Assembly: GCA_036172665.1 (NCBI GenBank)
Contig: CM069878.1
Location: forward strand, 23,921,501-23,985,500
From: Prosopocoilus inquinatus
Taxonomy: Eukaryota; Arthropoda; Insecta; Coleoptera; Lucanidae
DNA: 64,000 nt
Reading direction: 5' to 3'
In this document: piece after piece, positions 44,881-56,669 of the stretch
How the letters are laid out: the number at the start of each line of letters is the position of its first letter
Position numbering within the stretch: the first letter of the stretch is position 1
The notes under the pieces: generated by a model
What the model was told of the DNA's origin: nothing
Database searches by the model: none
What the model saw: only the letters and a program-made list of their open reading frames with translations
Program-made: the position numbers and the translations under genes

Positions 44881-45819
44881 TTTAACTGAAATAATATTTG
44901 GATTTACTGCAATCGAAACTGATTTGTAACTAATTTATTGCATTAACAAATAGAATATTTAAAAGCCTTTTTTGTCGATGCAGCAAGAAAGCATTTCTTT
45001 CATTCTTTCATTACCAGAATCGAGACAAATTTAATGATAAGGAATTTAATTCGATAATGTGCAATGGGGTGACCATGACAATAATATATGAAATTACAAA
45101 TAGGAAATATATGTACAAAAATAAAATCGCAGCAACAAATGTTTATAGCACTATTTCAAACCCGATCCTCTTTTCATGCGTTCCAATTGCTCAGTTTAAT
45201 TTGCACTTGAATGTAAGCATTATAAATACGATTCATATGATTGTACTACTAGAACTTTTTTACACGTTTCTTGTTATTTAATGTTTTTATTGCACTCGAG
45301 CCGAAGACTTTCTCAGGTGTAAGAGCGGCGCGCAGTTGGATTTCGGATTTTGTAAAGATGGTTATTGTAATGTTTTCCTACACCTAAAAAAATCGTTTGA
45401 TCCACTCATGGTTTATCGCGACGTCGTGTTTAAAAAAATATTATCCTAAAATTTGTCTTACTTAACCTGTATAACCTATCTTTTGAAAATTTTAGCAAAT
45501 TCAACCAAATTGTAGAATTGCGCCTTTTACTTATTTATTTATTATTATTATTTTTTTTTCTATTAAGTATTGGCAGAATTTAATCAGGATTATTTACGGT
45601 CGAACGGAGGGGCGACGTCGTCGGCGAGGTGTTCCTATTTCGTGGTTTGATTAGACGAGATTTTACCTGTAAAAAAAAAGCAACCTGAACATTCTGGTCA
45701 TCCACGATTATTGCAAATATCAGGTTACGTAATTTAATGCTCAATCTAGCACTATGAGTTCTCCCAAAATCAGCTAAACAAATAAGTTCGGTTCACCCGA
45801 AAATTGCTACGTTCCTGGT
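44881..45819. other. No gene seen
   Basis: AT-rich with a T-rich tract near 45530-45570. No recognised motif. Confidence 0.45.
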
Positions 45820-46022
45820 ATGCAGGTGCACTCATGCGCGTGGATCCCCCACGAACGGAGAAAGTGCATGCGAAACCATCCAACGGCTCCCCCGTGCCCT
45901 TATTTTGACAACCCCCGGGTCACTAGCGCCTGCGGTTATATTTCTACAACCCTCGGGTCATCTAGCGCCTGCGGTCAACTCCGCCATGCGAATCCCTCAT
46001 GTCACGCCGCACAGTGTTGCTG
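45820..46022. other. GC-rich island with a tandem ~38-bp duplication
   Basis: About 200 bp are strikingly GC-rich against an AT-rich background. GACAACCCCCGGGTCACTAG (45907) is repeated as TACAACCCTCGGGTCATCTA (45945), each continuing GCGCCTGCGGT. A 67-codon open frame spans it but is Cys/His/Pro-rich and unlike any family I know. It could be a regulatory island or part of an unclassified element. Confidence 0.4.
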
Positions 46023-47795
46023 AGTACTAATAAAAAATTGGACAAAATTATTAAAAATTTTTTTTTCATTAAAAATAGTTATATTACGTTGAAATATACA
46101 TGAAAAATATAAAAATTCGAAAAGTACTTTTTCATTTTAGGAACGATAAGACAATACATAAAATGTGAAGAAAAAGTCTGGTAAAGTAAATATTTCCGAA
46201 AATATTTTCTTTTCGCAAAAATGCTCGGACAGAAAAGTTATTACTATAAATCTACATTTCAGTTCATTTATTTGTACAGTGGCGTACCATTAGGGTACTA
46301 AAACAACTTTATTTTTTTTTAATGGAAACCTCTATTTTTATTACGAATTCCAAGCGGGTATATTTTTCTACGTACAACTACAAAAAAATAATTATAGTCA
46401 TATAAGAATCTTTGAAACAAATGTTCAAGTATTAATAAAGAAACAAAACAAATAGATGAAGTATTTTGAATGCAGATTATCACATCAACGCTCATTATCA
46501 TGAAATAAGATAAAATTTTCACTGTCTCTTCAAAGTAAGTTATTAAAGATAAATATGTAGGTGCACTGTGACTAACAAAATATTGTACTAAAATGTCAAT
46601 GTCAATAACAATGTCAAAAATGCATCGTTTCCCTGTTTAATAGCGAACGGGCCATAAATTTATACTTATTTAATTTACTTCATTCAAAATTAAATATTTA
46701 TTAAAACACTAGGTAAATAAAAATGAAAATGGAGATTTATTACGAAAAAAGAAATTTATATTGTACCCCAATGATTGCTGAAAATAAATAACCTGAAATG
46801 TAGGAATCGAGTTCGAGCGTTCTTGTAAAAACAAAATAGTTTAGCAAATATTTAGGGTGTTCCAGACTTTTATCCTCAGTCTATAATAGAATTTATTTTA
46901 CACTTCGTGTATAGAAAGTAGCAGGAAAAGGATAAAATACTGTTGCAACTTTCAATTACTGAATGTGTATGTATTTGTCACATGTTTGATCGGAGCATTT
47001 TTATCAATTCTTCTTCTGTAATTATGACTCCTCTGTTGAAAGAAATGTTCCATATTTTTTTATTTTCTTAAATTTGACAGAATTACTCAAATTTTCTAGT
47101 TTGTTTAAATGCTTTAAAATTCGTTTTTCCTTATTTATTTGAAAAATATGATTTTCATGTCGAGAAAATTCCACGAAGTGACCTACCACAAATAATAAAT
47201 AAAAAGTCAAAGTGGCGCAAAAACGCGCAAGTTTTTAAGTTTTATTATGAAAACACAAAGTGTATAGAACATTTAAACATAGGTCTCCAACAGGTGATAT
47301 TCGGAATTACTAAACAAAAAATTTCATCAAAAAGATATAACAGGTGTAAAATATTTGTATGATTTGTACGATTTCTAAACTATTAAACACAAAAAAATAA
47401 TAATAGGTGAAACGATTAATTAAACATACCTTCCATATTTGATTACACAGTTCAGTTTTGAACAAACCCACTTCAGAAGGAAAATATAATTAACAACGTT
47501 GCGATAAATTTACGGCGAGTATAATGACATAACAATTAATATGACACTTTGTCTAGCACTTACTCGATAATTTCAAAAGGTACTTACCCTCTTTTTACGA
47601 TAAATAATAAATTAACTCCTGATCTAATATTTATTAAGTTTCTTTTCGTCTACCTTCATTTTAACATTTTGATTTTTGCCGTGTCTTGGCCACAGTGTGC
47701 GCCGCTTTCCCGCTATGACGACTAGCTTATTTTCTAATTCAAAATCAAGCTCAACTAAAGCATGCTTCAGATCTGTCTTTTACGAAAATAGCAAG
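46023..47795. other. No gene seen
   Basis: AT-rich sequence; no recognised frame. Its last bases include a CAAGAATAAC flank and an AAT microsatellite that border the next repeat. Confidence 0.45.
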
Positions 47796-48012
47796 AATAA
47801 CAATAATAATAATAATATCTTAGAAAAATTTTGTGCAAATCGTTTTTGATTGCAGTGAGAACCTCGAGCAGCCTCTGGACAGCTGTTTCAGCCCTGCTTG
47901 GGGCTTCTTCAGCAGAAACGTAGCTCGACATTCCCACTGCAGACCAAAAACGACTTGCCCAATTTATTCGCAAATGCGATAGTAAGATGTCGCTATTTTA
48001 TATGTTAATAAT
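47796..48012 (-). repeat. Repeat family B copy 2, bordered by AAT repeats
   Basis: 47829-47977 is identical to 30755-30903. The segment continues ATGCGATAGTAAGATGTCGC and TATTTTATATGTT, the outer arm of the hairpin found with copy 1. It is flanked on the left by (AAT)n at 47799-47816 and on the right by TAATAATAATATC, and the wider flanks both contain CAAGAATAAC. Inside, AATCGTTTTTGATTGCAGTG and its inverse near 47936-47957 form weak internal inverted repeats. The minus strand is open through the shared block. Confidence 0.75.
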
Positions 48013-49189
48013 AATATCAAGAATAACAAGAATAGTAAGAATGCTCTGCGAGAAAACTCACTTTTACTTTGTCCTGCAGAAATTAAGCACTATCACAACA
48101 CTCTGACACAACACACACAAGCCAATAGACGACTTTATAATGCGTTTCGAATAATTTCAGCTTTCGGTCCTTTGCTTTTTTTTGCTTAGCCCGCATTAAT
48201 GTATTACCGCTGATCTCGTATTTCTTTCTTAGCCGTCGGTTAATCATCGAAAGGTTACAATTTTGTTTGTTTTAATAAACAGTTTTCGATAGCGCAGCAT
48301 CGCCTCGCACGTTCGGATATTAAAACATTTGAGTAAAAATAATATTTCTCACACCTGATAGTATTAGTAATACAAAAAAAGTATATATAACCTAAGTAGT
48401 ATTTCGTTGTTGGTAAAACCGAAATATTATTCCGGCATGTAAGAATTACGATACCGAAACTTTTAATTCGGTATATGCATAAGGGTATTTAATAATAATG
48501 TTTTCAGTGGCCTGAACCGATACCGATATTAAAATAATTTTGGTTAAAATGTAAATCGAAATAAAATAACGGTATGATACCGATATTTTGAATACGGATA
48601 TGAGTCCCTGTCTATAAAATCGGTCATTAAATTCAGTTCAGTATTGTATTAAATTAAAAGGAAACTGAAGGAAAATTACTTCGAATTGGCAACCCTGTAT
48701 ATTCCTTGATAACTTTTCCATATGCACCAATTAACTAATCGTATTTTAGATGCCTCCGGTATAGTCGTTGATAATTAACAGAGAACGTTAAACACCAACG
48801 AAACGACGAATATACCAAATTCGACTTTTCTTCAAATACGCAATAATATTAAATACATTTACAAACGTTCTCTCTTCTCTCTTCTGCTTGAGAAGTTTTA
48901 AATTTAGTCTTAAGATTTATGATTTATAAGTAACCTGGCTTATATTTTTTTTTATGTTTCAGAAACTTTGCTTTCGGCACTCATGAAGACATTTTTCATG
49001 AAACTTGGTACAATCAATTTAAGGTGTTTCCAAAACAAGCTTTAACGTAAAATGTTGCTGATGAATTTGATTCACTTTTATGTACAAACAGAGTCGTAGT
49101 AGGATTTGAGAATTAAACTTTGCACCATGCATCAAATAAATTTTTTTACAGGGGTGCTTCCATTCTAAATGGGTTTCGCTGTATTAGCG
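48013..49189. other. No gene; clustered CCGATACC-like motifs at 48400-48600
   Basis: Repeated short motifs (CCGAAATATTA, ACCGATACCGATATT, GGTATGATACCGATATTTTG) at about 48415-48600 resemble the subterminal repeats of hAT-type elements, but no element ends were found. The rest is AT-rich without features. Confidence 0.35.
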
Positions 49190-49191
49190 TA

Positions 49192-49311
49192 CAGCAGTGC
49201 TTAAAAGAAATGCGACAAAAAGTAATAAAATCGTACGAATCTGATCCTTATTTAGACTAACCGTACCGCCAGGTCGCTTACCGAGAGTCGCATTTCTTTT
49301 AAGCACTGCTG
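49192..49311. mobile_element. 120-bp MITE with perfect 25-bp ends
   Basis: CAGCAGTGCTTAAAAGAAAT plus GCGAC at both ends (49192-49216 and 49287-49311), identical over 25 bp; TA flanks both (49190-49191 and 49312-49313). Its size and end identity suggest fairly recent insertion. No coding capacity. Confidence 0.9.
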
Positions 49312-49500
49312 TACATATTTAGATAGGGGAAAAGGCAGAAGATGTAAATGAATCTATCAGAGATAAGTCCCAAATTAGATAAACAAGGTATATAAAAATA
49401 ACAGTACATTTATTCTTATCTCAATTCGCTGCAACACGTTCAACAGGTAAACAAAGAACAATAGAATAGGGGTAAAAAAGACTTGTTCCTCTTTCGCTTT

Positions 49501-49519
49501 TCTCTCTCTCTCTCTCTCT
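49501..49519. repeat. TC dinucleotide microsatellite
   Basis: An uninterrupted TC run of about nine units within a pyrimidine-rich stretch. Confidence 0.9.
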
Positions 49520-51014
49520 GATGACATTTTTGCAACGCAAAAAGTATTTTATGTTGAAATAAAATAAATCAAATTTTCGATGAGTCACCGATTTACCAAT
49601 GTTTAATCCTCCTCTTGCATTTACGTACCATACTTCGCATGGCTGTTTTATTTTTATTGATTGGGTTATTTCGTAACATGTTCAAAATGTTTCAGCAAAA
49701 ATGTCAAAACAACAAAGAATTAACCTTCGCCGTCTCTTAAACTTTGTTGTTGTTGGTACATACGGAGGTAGTACTAGAATGTAATACAGTAACCGTGTGC
49801 CAGATGCCGGAGGAGAGATGAGTCGGTGATGCAACCATAAGCAGGTCATCTCCTGCTTGCAGCTACCATACCAGTTACGGCCGACCAGACCTGTCTAGTC
49901 CAAGACCACTTTCATTTATGCCTATTTATAGTCGAGGAGAATCTCTTTACTTGAACATCCCACGCAAAGTTCAGCTCTGCATGTGTACGGTTACAAGAAG
50001 ACAAAAGAAGCTGTAATGGGAGCAAAGGACACTGGAAAGATTTACAAGTCTACTACACATATTCTTTCCGTATACGGCATGTGAGAAAATGTTGGAAAAA
50101 ACATCGACGACGAATGTGTTATGTATTTCCACCTTCAAGTCGACGGAGGATCGTGCAAACGGCGCCTACTTTTATTTGCGGTATAACTTTTACCGATTAG
50201 ATCTTGTTTTATTCATATATGTAAAGCACGAGACATTTTACGACTTTCTTGAATTTTAAGTGCATATATTTTAATATGAAGATTAAAATTTGTCAGTTTG
50301 CATCAAATAAGATAAGATTAAGAAAATTCAAATAATATGAAATTTTAGGATAATTCAAAGTATTCCGAGAAATTCAACAACAAACAAACAAACCGAGAAA
50401 TCAATCAATTCTGGATATTTTTTTGAAAAACACCTGCGGAAAGCTTTCTATCTGGACTTGGAAAAAATTGGAAATTCAATTGAAATTTATATGAACTTTT
50501 AAGAGAATCAATTACAATTTATATCGTCGTGTTTTTTCAATTTTTTATTTGAATTTTCAGTGTTTGTTTTTCAATTTTTAAAGTTTCTATTTTGAAATCT
50601 TTCCCCAAATTATTTCTGACTGCAATCAAAAACATTAGAATTTAAAAAAATTAAAATAAAAAAAACACTGGATGGAGTCTGGCTCTGTCCTCTCTTTTAT
50701 TTTTGACATTGCTAGAAATAGCATGGAAATTTTTACTAACAGACTTGGGTCGTTTGTGTTAATAAAAGATGAAAATATGGCGGCACTAAAAAAAATCATA
50801 AGTTCCACGATAAAATCCAAATATTGATTTACTCGGAACAAATAAAAAAATAAAAAGAAGTGAAAGGTGAAAGTGAAGAGTGATTTGTCCAGTGCAGAAA
50901 AACGACATATGTCTTTAAATAATTTCAGAAAAAGGAAGAAAATTGGCCAAACTCAGGTTACAAAGCCATGAAATTGGTGAAGCTTGTAGTTGTAACAATA
51001 GAGTATTTTGAATA
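49520..51014. other. No gene seen
   Basis: AT-rich; around 49780-50170 composition is more balanced but no frame or motif can be supported. The 68-codon minus-strand frame at 50635 is unrecognised. Confidence 0.4.
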
Positions 51015-51016
51015 TA

Positions 51017-51195
51017 CCGGGCGTCCCGCGCCATGTGCTCACCCTTCTAGAATCTTTATTTATTGATCCATTAACCTGAATTTTGGAAACAATAAATTAA
51101 ATAAAATATGCAATTTTTCGACATACTGCTAGTCGTCATGGACTTCCGGTTTCGCCGGAAGTGATATCAACTTTCTTATTTTAAATGGAACGCCC
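51017..51195. mobile_element. MITE family C, copy 1 (179 bp)
   Basis: The ends CCGGGCGTCCC and, inverted, GGGCGTTCCATTT are flanked by TA (51015-51016 and 51196-51197). Internal CGGTTTCGCCGGAAGT and CACCCTTCTAGAAT are shared with an inverted copy at 57243-57405. Non-coding. Confidence 0.7.
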
Positions 51196-51479
51196 TACAT
51201 ATTTTTAGATATTTGAAATTTACGGATCATTATAAATCCGAATACGTATCAATTGTTAATTTTGGTTTCCATGACAACGAAGAAAAAACTTTTTTATTTT
51301 TCAATCTAGAAAAGCAAAAAAGATAAAGATCATTATAACACAGATACGTAAACAGAAGTTTAAAATTATAGAAAAGCGACTTGTCAATTCCCTAAAAAAG
51401 TATCTATCCATTATATGTCACATAACCCATTCAATTTTAAAATTAAAATTTTTCTTTCATGGTTATTTTTCCTTTCGGT

Positions 51480-52480
51480 CATTATTGTTGATATTATCAG
51501 TTACATCTCTTTCTTCTGTTATGTTTTGGTTATTTCGATTGTCACCTTGGACCTGTTGCCTTAAAGCAGTTGACTATTGTCGAACTTTTAACATATTTTA
51601 CGATTACTCTCGAAAGCAGCGGGACGAAGTTTTCTTTCATTAATTACAATTCAATTCAGGAAAGAATACATACACGACGTATACGGAAGTCGTCTATTTC
51701 AGGTGTTTGGACCACGTCAATCAACACTATACGAATTTTCATGTATCGGAAATGCATCATTAAATCAAGTTCAAATACGAAATTAATAATATTGTTGATT
51801 AACGTAGTGCAACTACCTGAAATAGACGAGTTCTGTATGTATTCTCTCCTGGGTTGAACACTACTTATCTACAATGTCAGATGAGTTTTATGTCCATTGA
51901 CGAACAATATGACTGATTTTTGAATATGTTTCTCTTCCTGATATACTTATTGGCCACCTATTCATTAAAGAAAGGAAGCTTTCATCCAGCCATTATCTGA
52001 ATAGTCACTGCCCCATTTTTCAGGGAAAATTTTTAAAGATTTCTTTTGGTGGTTTTCTTTCTTTTTGCTTTTGCTATGCCTTAATCTGTTTCGTATACAT
52101 TTTTTGTGTCTCTGCTAGCTAGTAGTAGTACTTTTTCTAATTTTTTTGGCGGAAATTTTTCTAATTTTCATTGAATATTCTACTAGAATCATTTAAAATA
52201 CGTTTTATGTCGTATCTTTCCAGGTCAATCTCGATGTTTTCAAACCAATTTCTTATGTTCTTTTCATTAATACAAGAGCTGACTTGAGTAGCAACCTCAG
52301 TTATTCTACGACACAATTATGTATGTCTGTTTATAAATGCACAGTACCATCCCTTACCAGGTAAACCATCAGGAACAGGTGTTTTCTTGCCACAAGATTT
52401 AATAAAGTTTTGTACACAATGCTATGCATCATCTGTCTTCCTTGGGAAGCCCTTTCTTTGACTTGTATTTATCCACCTAA
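51480..52480 (-). pseudogene. pogo/jerky-like DDE_1 transposase, interrupted by a MITE
   Basis: On the minus strand, in order: YKSKKGLP (about 52460), DGLPGKGWYCAFINRH (about 52370), NEKNIRNWFENIEIDLERYD (about 52270), ILN..RIFNEN (weak first catalytic motif, normally NxDE), FPPKKLEKV, RDTKNVYE, PEKWGSDYSDNGWMKASF (about 52000), KSVILFVNGHKTHLTL (about 51900, second catalytic motif with Asp changed to Asn) and, past the MITE at 51652-51856, CFKATGL. This is the CENP-B/pogo (Tigger, jerky) family layout. Many frame changes; inactive. Confidence 0.8.
51652..51856. mobile_element. MITE inserted in the DDE_1 transposase (205 bp)
   Basis: Left CAATTCAGGAAAGAATACAT and inverted right CAACCCAGGAGAGAATACAT, followed in both by GTCTATTTCAGGT about 25 bp further in. 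It separates the catalytic part of the neighbouring transposase from its C-terminus. A target duplication is not clear. Confidence 0.65.
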
Positions 52481-52985
52481 TGGTAGTGGTTTTTGTTAAT
52501 ATTGTACAATTAACAAATAATGAATAAAAAGAAATCGTCTTTTCAACTAATGTTGTCTCTTCTGTTGTTAGATATGCAGCTGAGCTCTGGTCGTCTTTTT
52601 AAATTTGGCTCCCTCTAAATTGCAACATTTTTGATGCCTTAAGCTTAAGTTTTGATATACCATTCTGAAGAGCCTGAACTTCTGGTGTAAATTTTTGTTC
52701 TCTTTCATTCATTTGTCCTTAAAAAAACTAAACATCAAACAATTTGAAATAGCGCCAAATTTCAAAAATTATGTTGGGTACCAATTCAGTAAGTGTACTA
52801 AATTCAGAATAATAAAGGCAATATACAGGATATTATTGAATAAGATGGCAATAATTATTTATTATACTACGTACAGATGACATCAAAATAATATAATTTA
52901 ACCTAATTTATCCTCATTCAAAAGTTTTCGTTTCTAAAGTATAACCTCCTAAAGAAGTAACGCATATTTTCTGAAATGTCTCTAA
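52481..52985. other. No gene seen
   Basis: May hold the decayed 5' part of the minus-strand DDE_1 element, but no DNA-binding domain is readable. Confidence 0.35.
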
Positions 52986-53113
52986 GGCCCAATTTCTTCA
53001 CCTGCGGATAATTTTATCTGCCAGGTCGTATCCTCGGAAACTATTATTAGTACAATGGTTTCCAAGGGTAATACCTGGCAGATAAGTTTATCAGGAGGTG
53101 AAGAAATCTGGCA
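52986..53113. mobile_element. 128-bp hairpin MITE
   Basis: GGCCCAATTTCTTCACCTGC at 52986 and, inverted, GCCAGATTTCTTCACCTCCT to 53113; arms of about 56 bp also share TTATCTGCCAGGT and GGAAAC, leaving a loop of about 15 bp. Typical of very short foldback MITEs; class not determined. Confidence 0.75.
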
Positions 53114-53341
53114 TAAGTGATATACGCAGATAGATACGCCATATGGGAAATTGCTTTCATCGCCAGTGGCGTAGATCTGAGGAAGTAGGTTATCATTTTA
53201 GTAAATAACTTTCTTATTATCATTTAAAAAAACCGAAACAAAAATTCAAAAATTCGAATAAAATTGTACCAGAAATGAACTAAATTCTATCTTCCTTAGA
53301 TTAATCATTTTCGAAATAATTAGATCGAAATTTCTTACACA

Positions 53342-54850
53342 AGAGGCAAAAGAATTTACAATGCAGACGAAACGGGAATGAATGGGTTAGTTTTGGGTCT
53401 CAAGAAATATTTTAAAACCTTATACGAGATTTCTTCTGGAAATTAAAGAGTCAATAACCGCATCAATGGTGGTATATTCATATAAAAGTATTCCTAAAGA
53501 ATTCCGGAGGGATGGGAAATCAATTTGTTCGATTCGTGTTGGATGACGATTTCTATCCATGAAAGTTAATATCTTTCGACCATAAAAAGTAGAATGGAAA
53601 AAAGTTTATCGATTCTCAAACAAAAAAATAATATACTGATAACACAATTTTTATGTGTTATTTAGAGGCTTTTGATAAGGCATCTGTGGAGACGACTATA
53701 AAAAACAACTTGAAAGCTAGTGGGTTGTAACCATTAAATGTAGAAACAGTAGATTCCCCTAAATGAATATCTTCTAGGCGAAGAAAAATATTTCACTACA
53801 AGAAAGTGAATTCCATGAGTTTACCTGTGAAGGCTATAAAATAAGCTTCAATCTAGTACAGCAGTTTTTAGGTTAAACAAGAATAAACAATCACAACGAA
53901 ATATTTAATAAAGGAATAGATTCCAGCGAAGACATGTATTCTTTTTGGAAATTCTGTAAAATCCGCGCTTCAGCAAAAGGAATTACTGATACAGGTAGTT
54001 AATAAAGATCAACAAGAAAATGTTGAAAATTTTACGGAACAATATTTGAATGATCTTCCCCTGGAAATAGATGGAGTTTTATATTACCCGTCCAAGCAGA
54101 ATAAGAATTTTGAACATGACAGTACCCCATGATGACATTATTTTATGTGAAAAGAAGAATAAGATTAACAAAGAGGCTGAAAATAAAGGGAGACAATAAT
54201 GAAAATAAGAATAAAATAAAAAATGATCCAATAAAAGTGAGACTGAAAATATAAATGGAACTGCAAATGAAAATGTTACAAAATTACATAATAAAGACTG
54301 TAATGAAAATGAAATGTCCACTGAATAAATTAATAAAGAAGTGAATGTGAAAATATAGTGAAATCGATCATTAAAGATGTATTCAACATTATAGATAATA
54401 AATCTCCTAATTTTATCCAAAGTAATAAAAAAAAAATAATGAATGAATGAATATTTGATGCCGTATACTATACTATAACACCAAACAAATGGATCCGCTT
54501 TCAGAGGGAACAAGAAAGGATCAAAACTAAAAAGCAGGAGAATGTAGAAAAACGAAAAGCAATAGAAAAAAGGAAAGAGAAGGCAAAAAAGATGAAACAG
54601 AACAATGCGAATAAAGAACAAAAGGCAAAGATTTTGGAAAGTAATCCAATATTACCCCACTAGAATCAAGAGAATACGTAATTAACTATGAGAACAAGGA
54701 ATATCCAGAAGTTATGAAGACGTGGGCAGTGATAATTACGAATATGAAATTAGTAATGGAGAAAATAGCAAAGAAACATTGGAAATGGCCGAAACGTCCC
54801 GACAAGATATGGTATAAATAAGTTAAATTACATTATACATAAAATCGGTT
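53342..54850 (+). pseudogene. pogo/jerky-like DDE_1 transposase remnant, plus strand
   Basis: The clearest motif is RGKRIYNADETGM (53342), the first catalytic region of DDE_1 transposases (IxNxDETG). Downstream SMVVYSYKSIPKEF and DGKS fit the segment between the first and second catalytic residues. Near the end, 54480-54655 encodes a strongly basic, helical, Glu/Lys-rich tail (REQERIKTKKQENVEKRKAI...) of the type found at the C-terminus of this family. The middle is too decayed to follow. Orientation is opposite to the related remnant at 51.5-52.5 kb, so these are two insertions or one inverted. Confidence 0.5.
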
Positions 54851-56661
54851 TCAAAAAATTGATATTTTCTTAAATAAAGTTCAGTGTTCATTAACTAGCT
54901 TTTTTCTGTTCATTAATTGTGGTGGTATGTTCATTCCTGAGATTTACGACTGTTATGTAAAAATATATTTTTTTAATGAAAAGCAAAGAAAGTTTCTTGT
55001 TTTGAATATTGAAAAGGTATTGTAAACTTTTAGAGAGTAGGTAGTAGTAGGTAGTTGGTAGTTATCAGAAATGATAACAATCTGTTGAACACTCTGAAAA
55101 CCTGTGCTGATAGCCCGCCAGTAATTTCTACTTGCAAGGTGAGTACTTAACATACTACAGGCAAATTTAAATTACTCCTTCTAATTAAAAAATAACCTAT
55201 AGCTAAATCATTTTAAAGCTGCATGCTGTGCGAAGAATGCTATTTTATTAAAAAAAAAAACTAAGTAAGTCAATGCTACGTGAAACACTTTAAACAAAAA
55301 AATATTATCACATGCCAATAAGGGTCTATTTGTCAACCATTGTTAGATCATTCTAATTTTTGTCCTAATGCAGTTACAATGCGCCTAAAAGGAGGCAACC
55401 ATATTTACTAAGCTGCAGATGTGCAGATGAGTGAAAGATCCAATAGTTTTTCAAATTTTTTTATTTACAAATAGGTACATAAAAATTATCTTAATACGGT
55501 GAAGAAAATTCGTGCGTGATCTGCAATAATGACAATTCAACTGAAAGTCGTTTCTATGAGCAATAAATAACACGTGAATAATAATTTCCCCGATAAATCT
55601 GCCACAGACAACCTTGTCATTAATATGACTATAAATCGCTGCCCTGTATGTACTGATTAAAGAGTCATCATGCCCATATGTAAATCAAGGGATTGTAGGT
55701 ACGCGTGCATTCTCCAAGGATAAGACATTAGTTATTATGACGTTGAGGTGCAGCCGTCTGCACTTATTTTGCATTGTTCATACGTATAGAAACAAATTCA
55801 AAAGGCTGCTATAATTTAAAAATTTTATTTTATTTTTATTTCTTTGATTTGTTAAAGCGATGTCTGGAAATTTTATTGTTCACGATACTCCACTCTTTTA
55901 CACACAAATAAAATTAAGAATTAAAGAAGCGCGAGCAAAAGACAAACTGACTATTAAGTCAATATAAATCTCTATTTTAGAACCGGATTGATAGAGTATT
56001 TTTATTTCTTGAAAACACCTTTCGCTGTTTGCAAATGATTCTCTAAACCATTTTATTATTAACTTCATAATTTCTTTACAGGTTTTTTAAAAATTCCATA
56101 ATCCCAAAATATGTAATTTCGCCCTTTATGAAACAGTAGAATTTAATTTTTGAAATATAACCACAGAAATGACCTCCAAATTCAAACTTCAAATGCATCA
56201 GTGATGCCTTAATATTTTCCTCGAGAGAGATTGTCATTTAGAAATTGTTTAGGCTAACAAACCCATTCGTAAAATAAAAAGTAAACTACGGGTTGCTACT
56301 TTTAATTATAAACCCACCCGCCAAGTGAGGCAATTAATAATTACAGATTTCTTTGAGTAAATTACTATCTTTACAATAAAAGAAGTGAAAAGATGTACTA
56401 CATACAGATTTCTTTGTTATTACTCTCAGTGTTTAGTGCTTAGACAACGTTCTTCTCTGGAGTGTTTTGCAAGTATCTATTTCTAGGCGCACTGATCATT
56501 ACTACGGTGCTTCTATCAGCTTCTTTACATAAGCTAGAAAAGTAATTAAGAACTTCTTGGAAATTCAGAGTGAATACGTATTTTGAACGATGCAAAAAGT
56601 TTAAAGCAGTAGCTGATGATGATAAAAACTGCTTGATTTTAAAATATCGTAAAATCGAATA
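54851..56661. other. No gene seen
   Basis: AT-rich; only frames of about 65 codons. No inverted repeats evident. Confidence 0.45.
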
Positions 56662-56669
56662 CTTGGGAC

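Noticed and set aside
51570..51857. 95-codon plus-strand frame
   Set aside because: It lies within and just before the MITE at 51652-51856, on the opposite strand to a transposase relic.
54079..54621. 180-codon minus-strand frame, hydrophobic and Phe-rich (membrane-protein-like)
   Set aside because: It is the antisense of an A-rich stretch that on the plus strand encodes the basic tail of a transposase relic; the Phe/Leu/Ser bias comes from T-rich complement.
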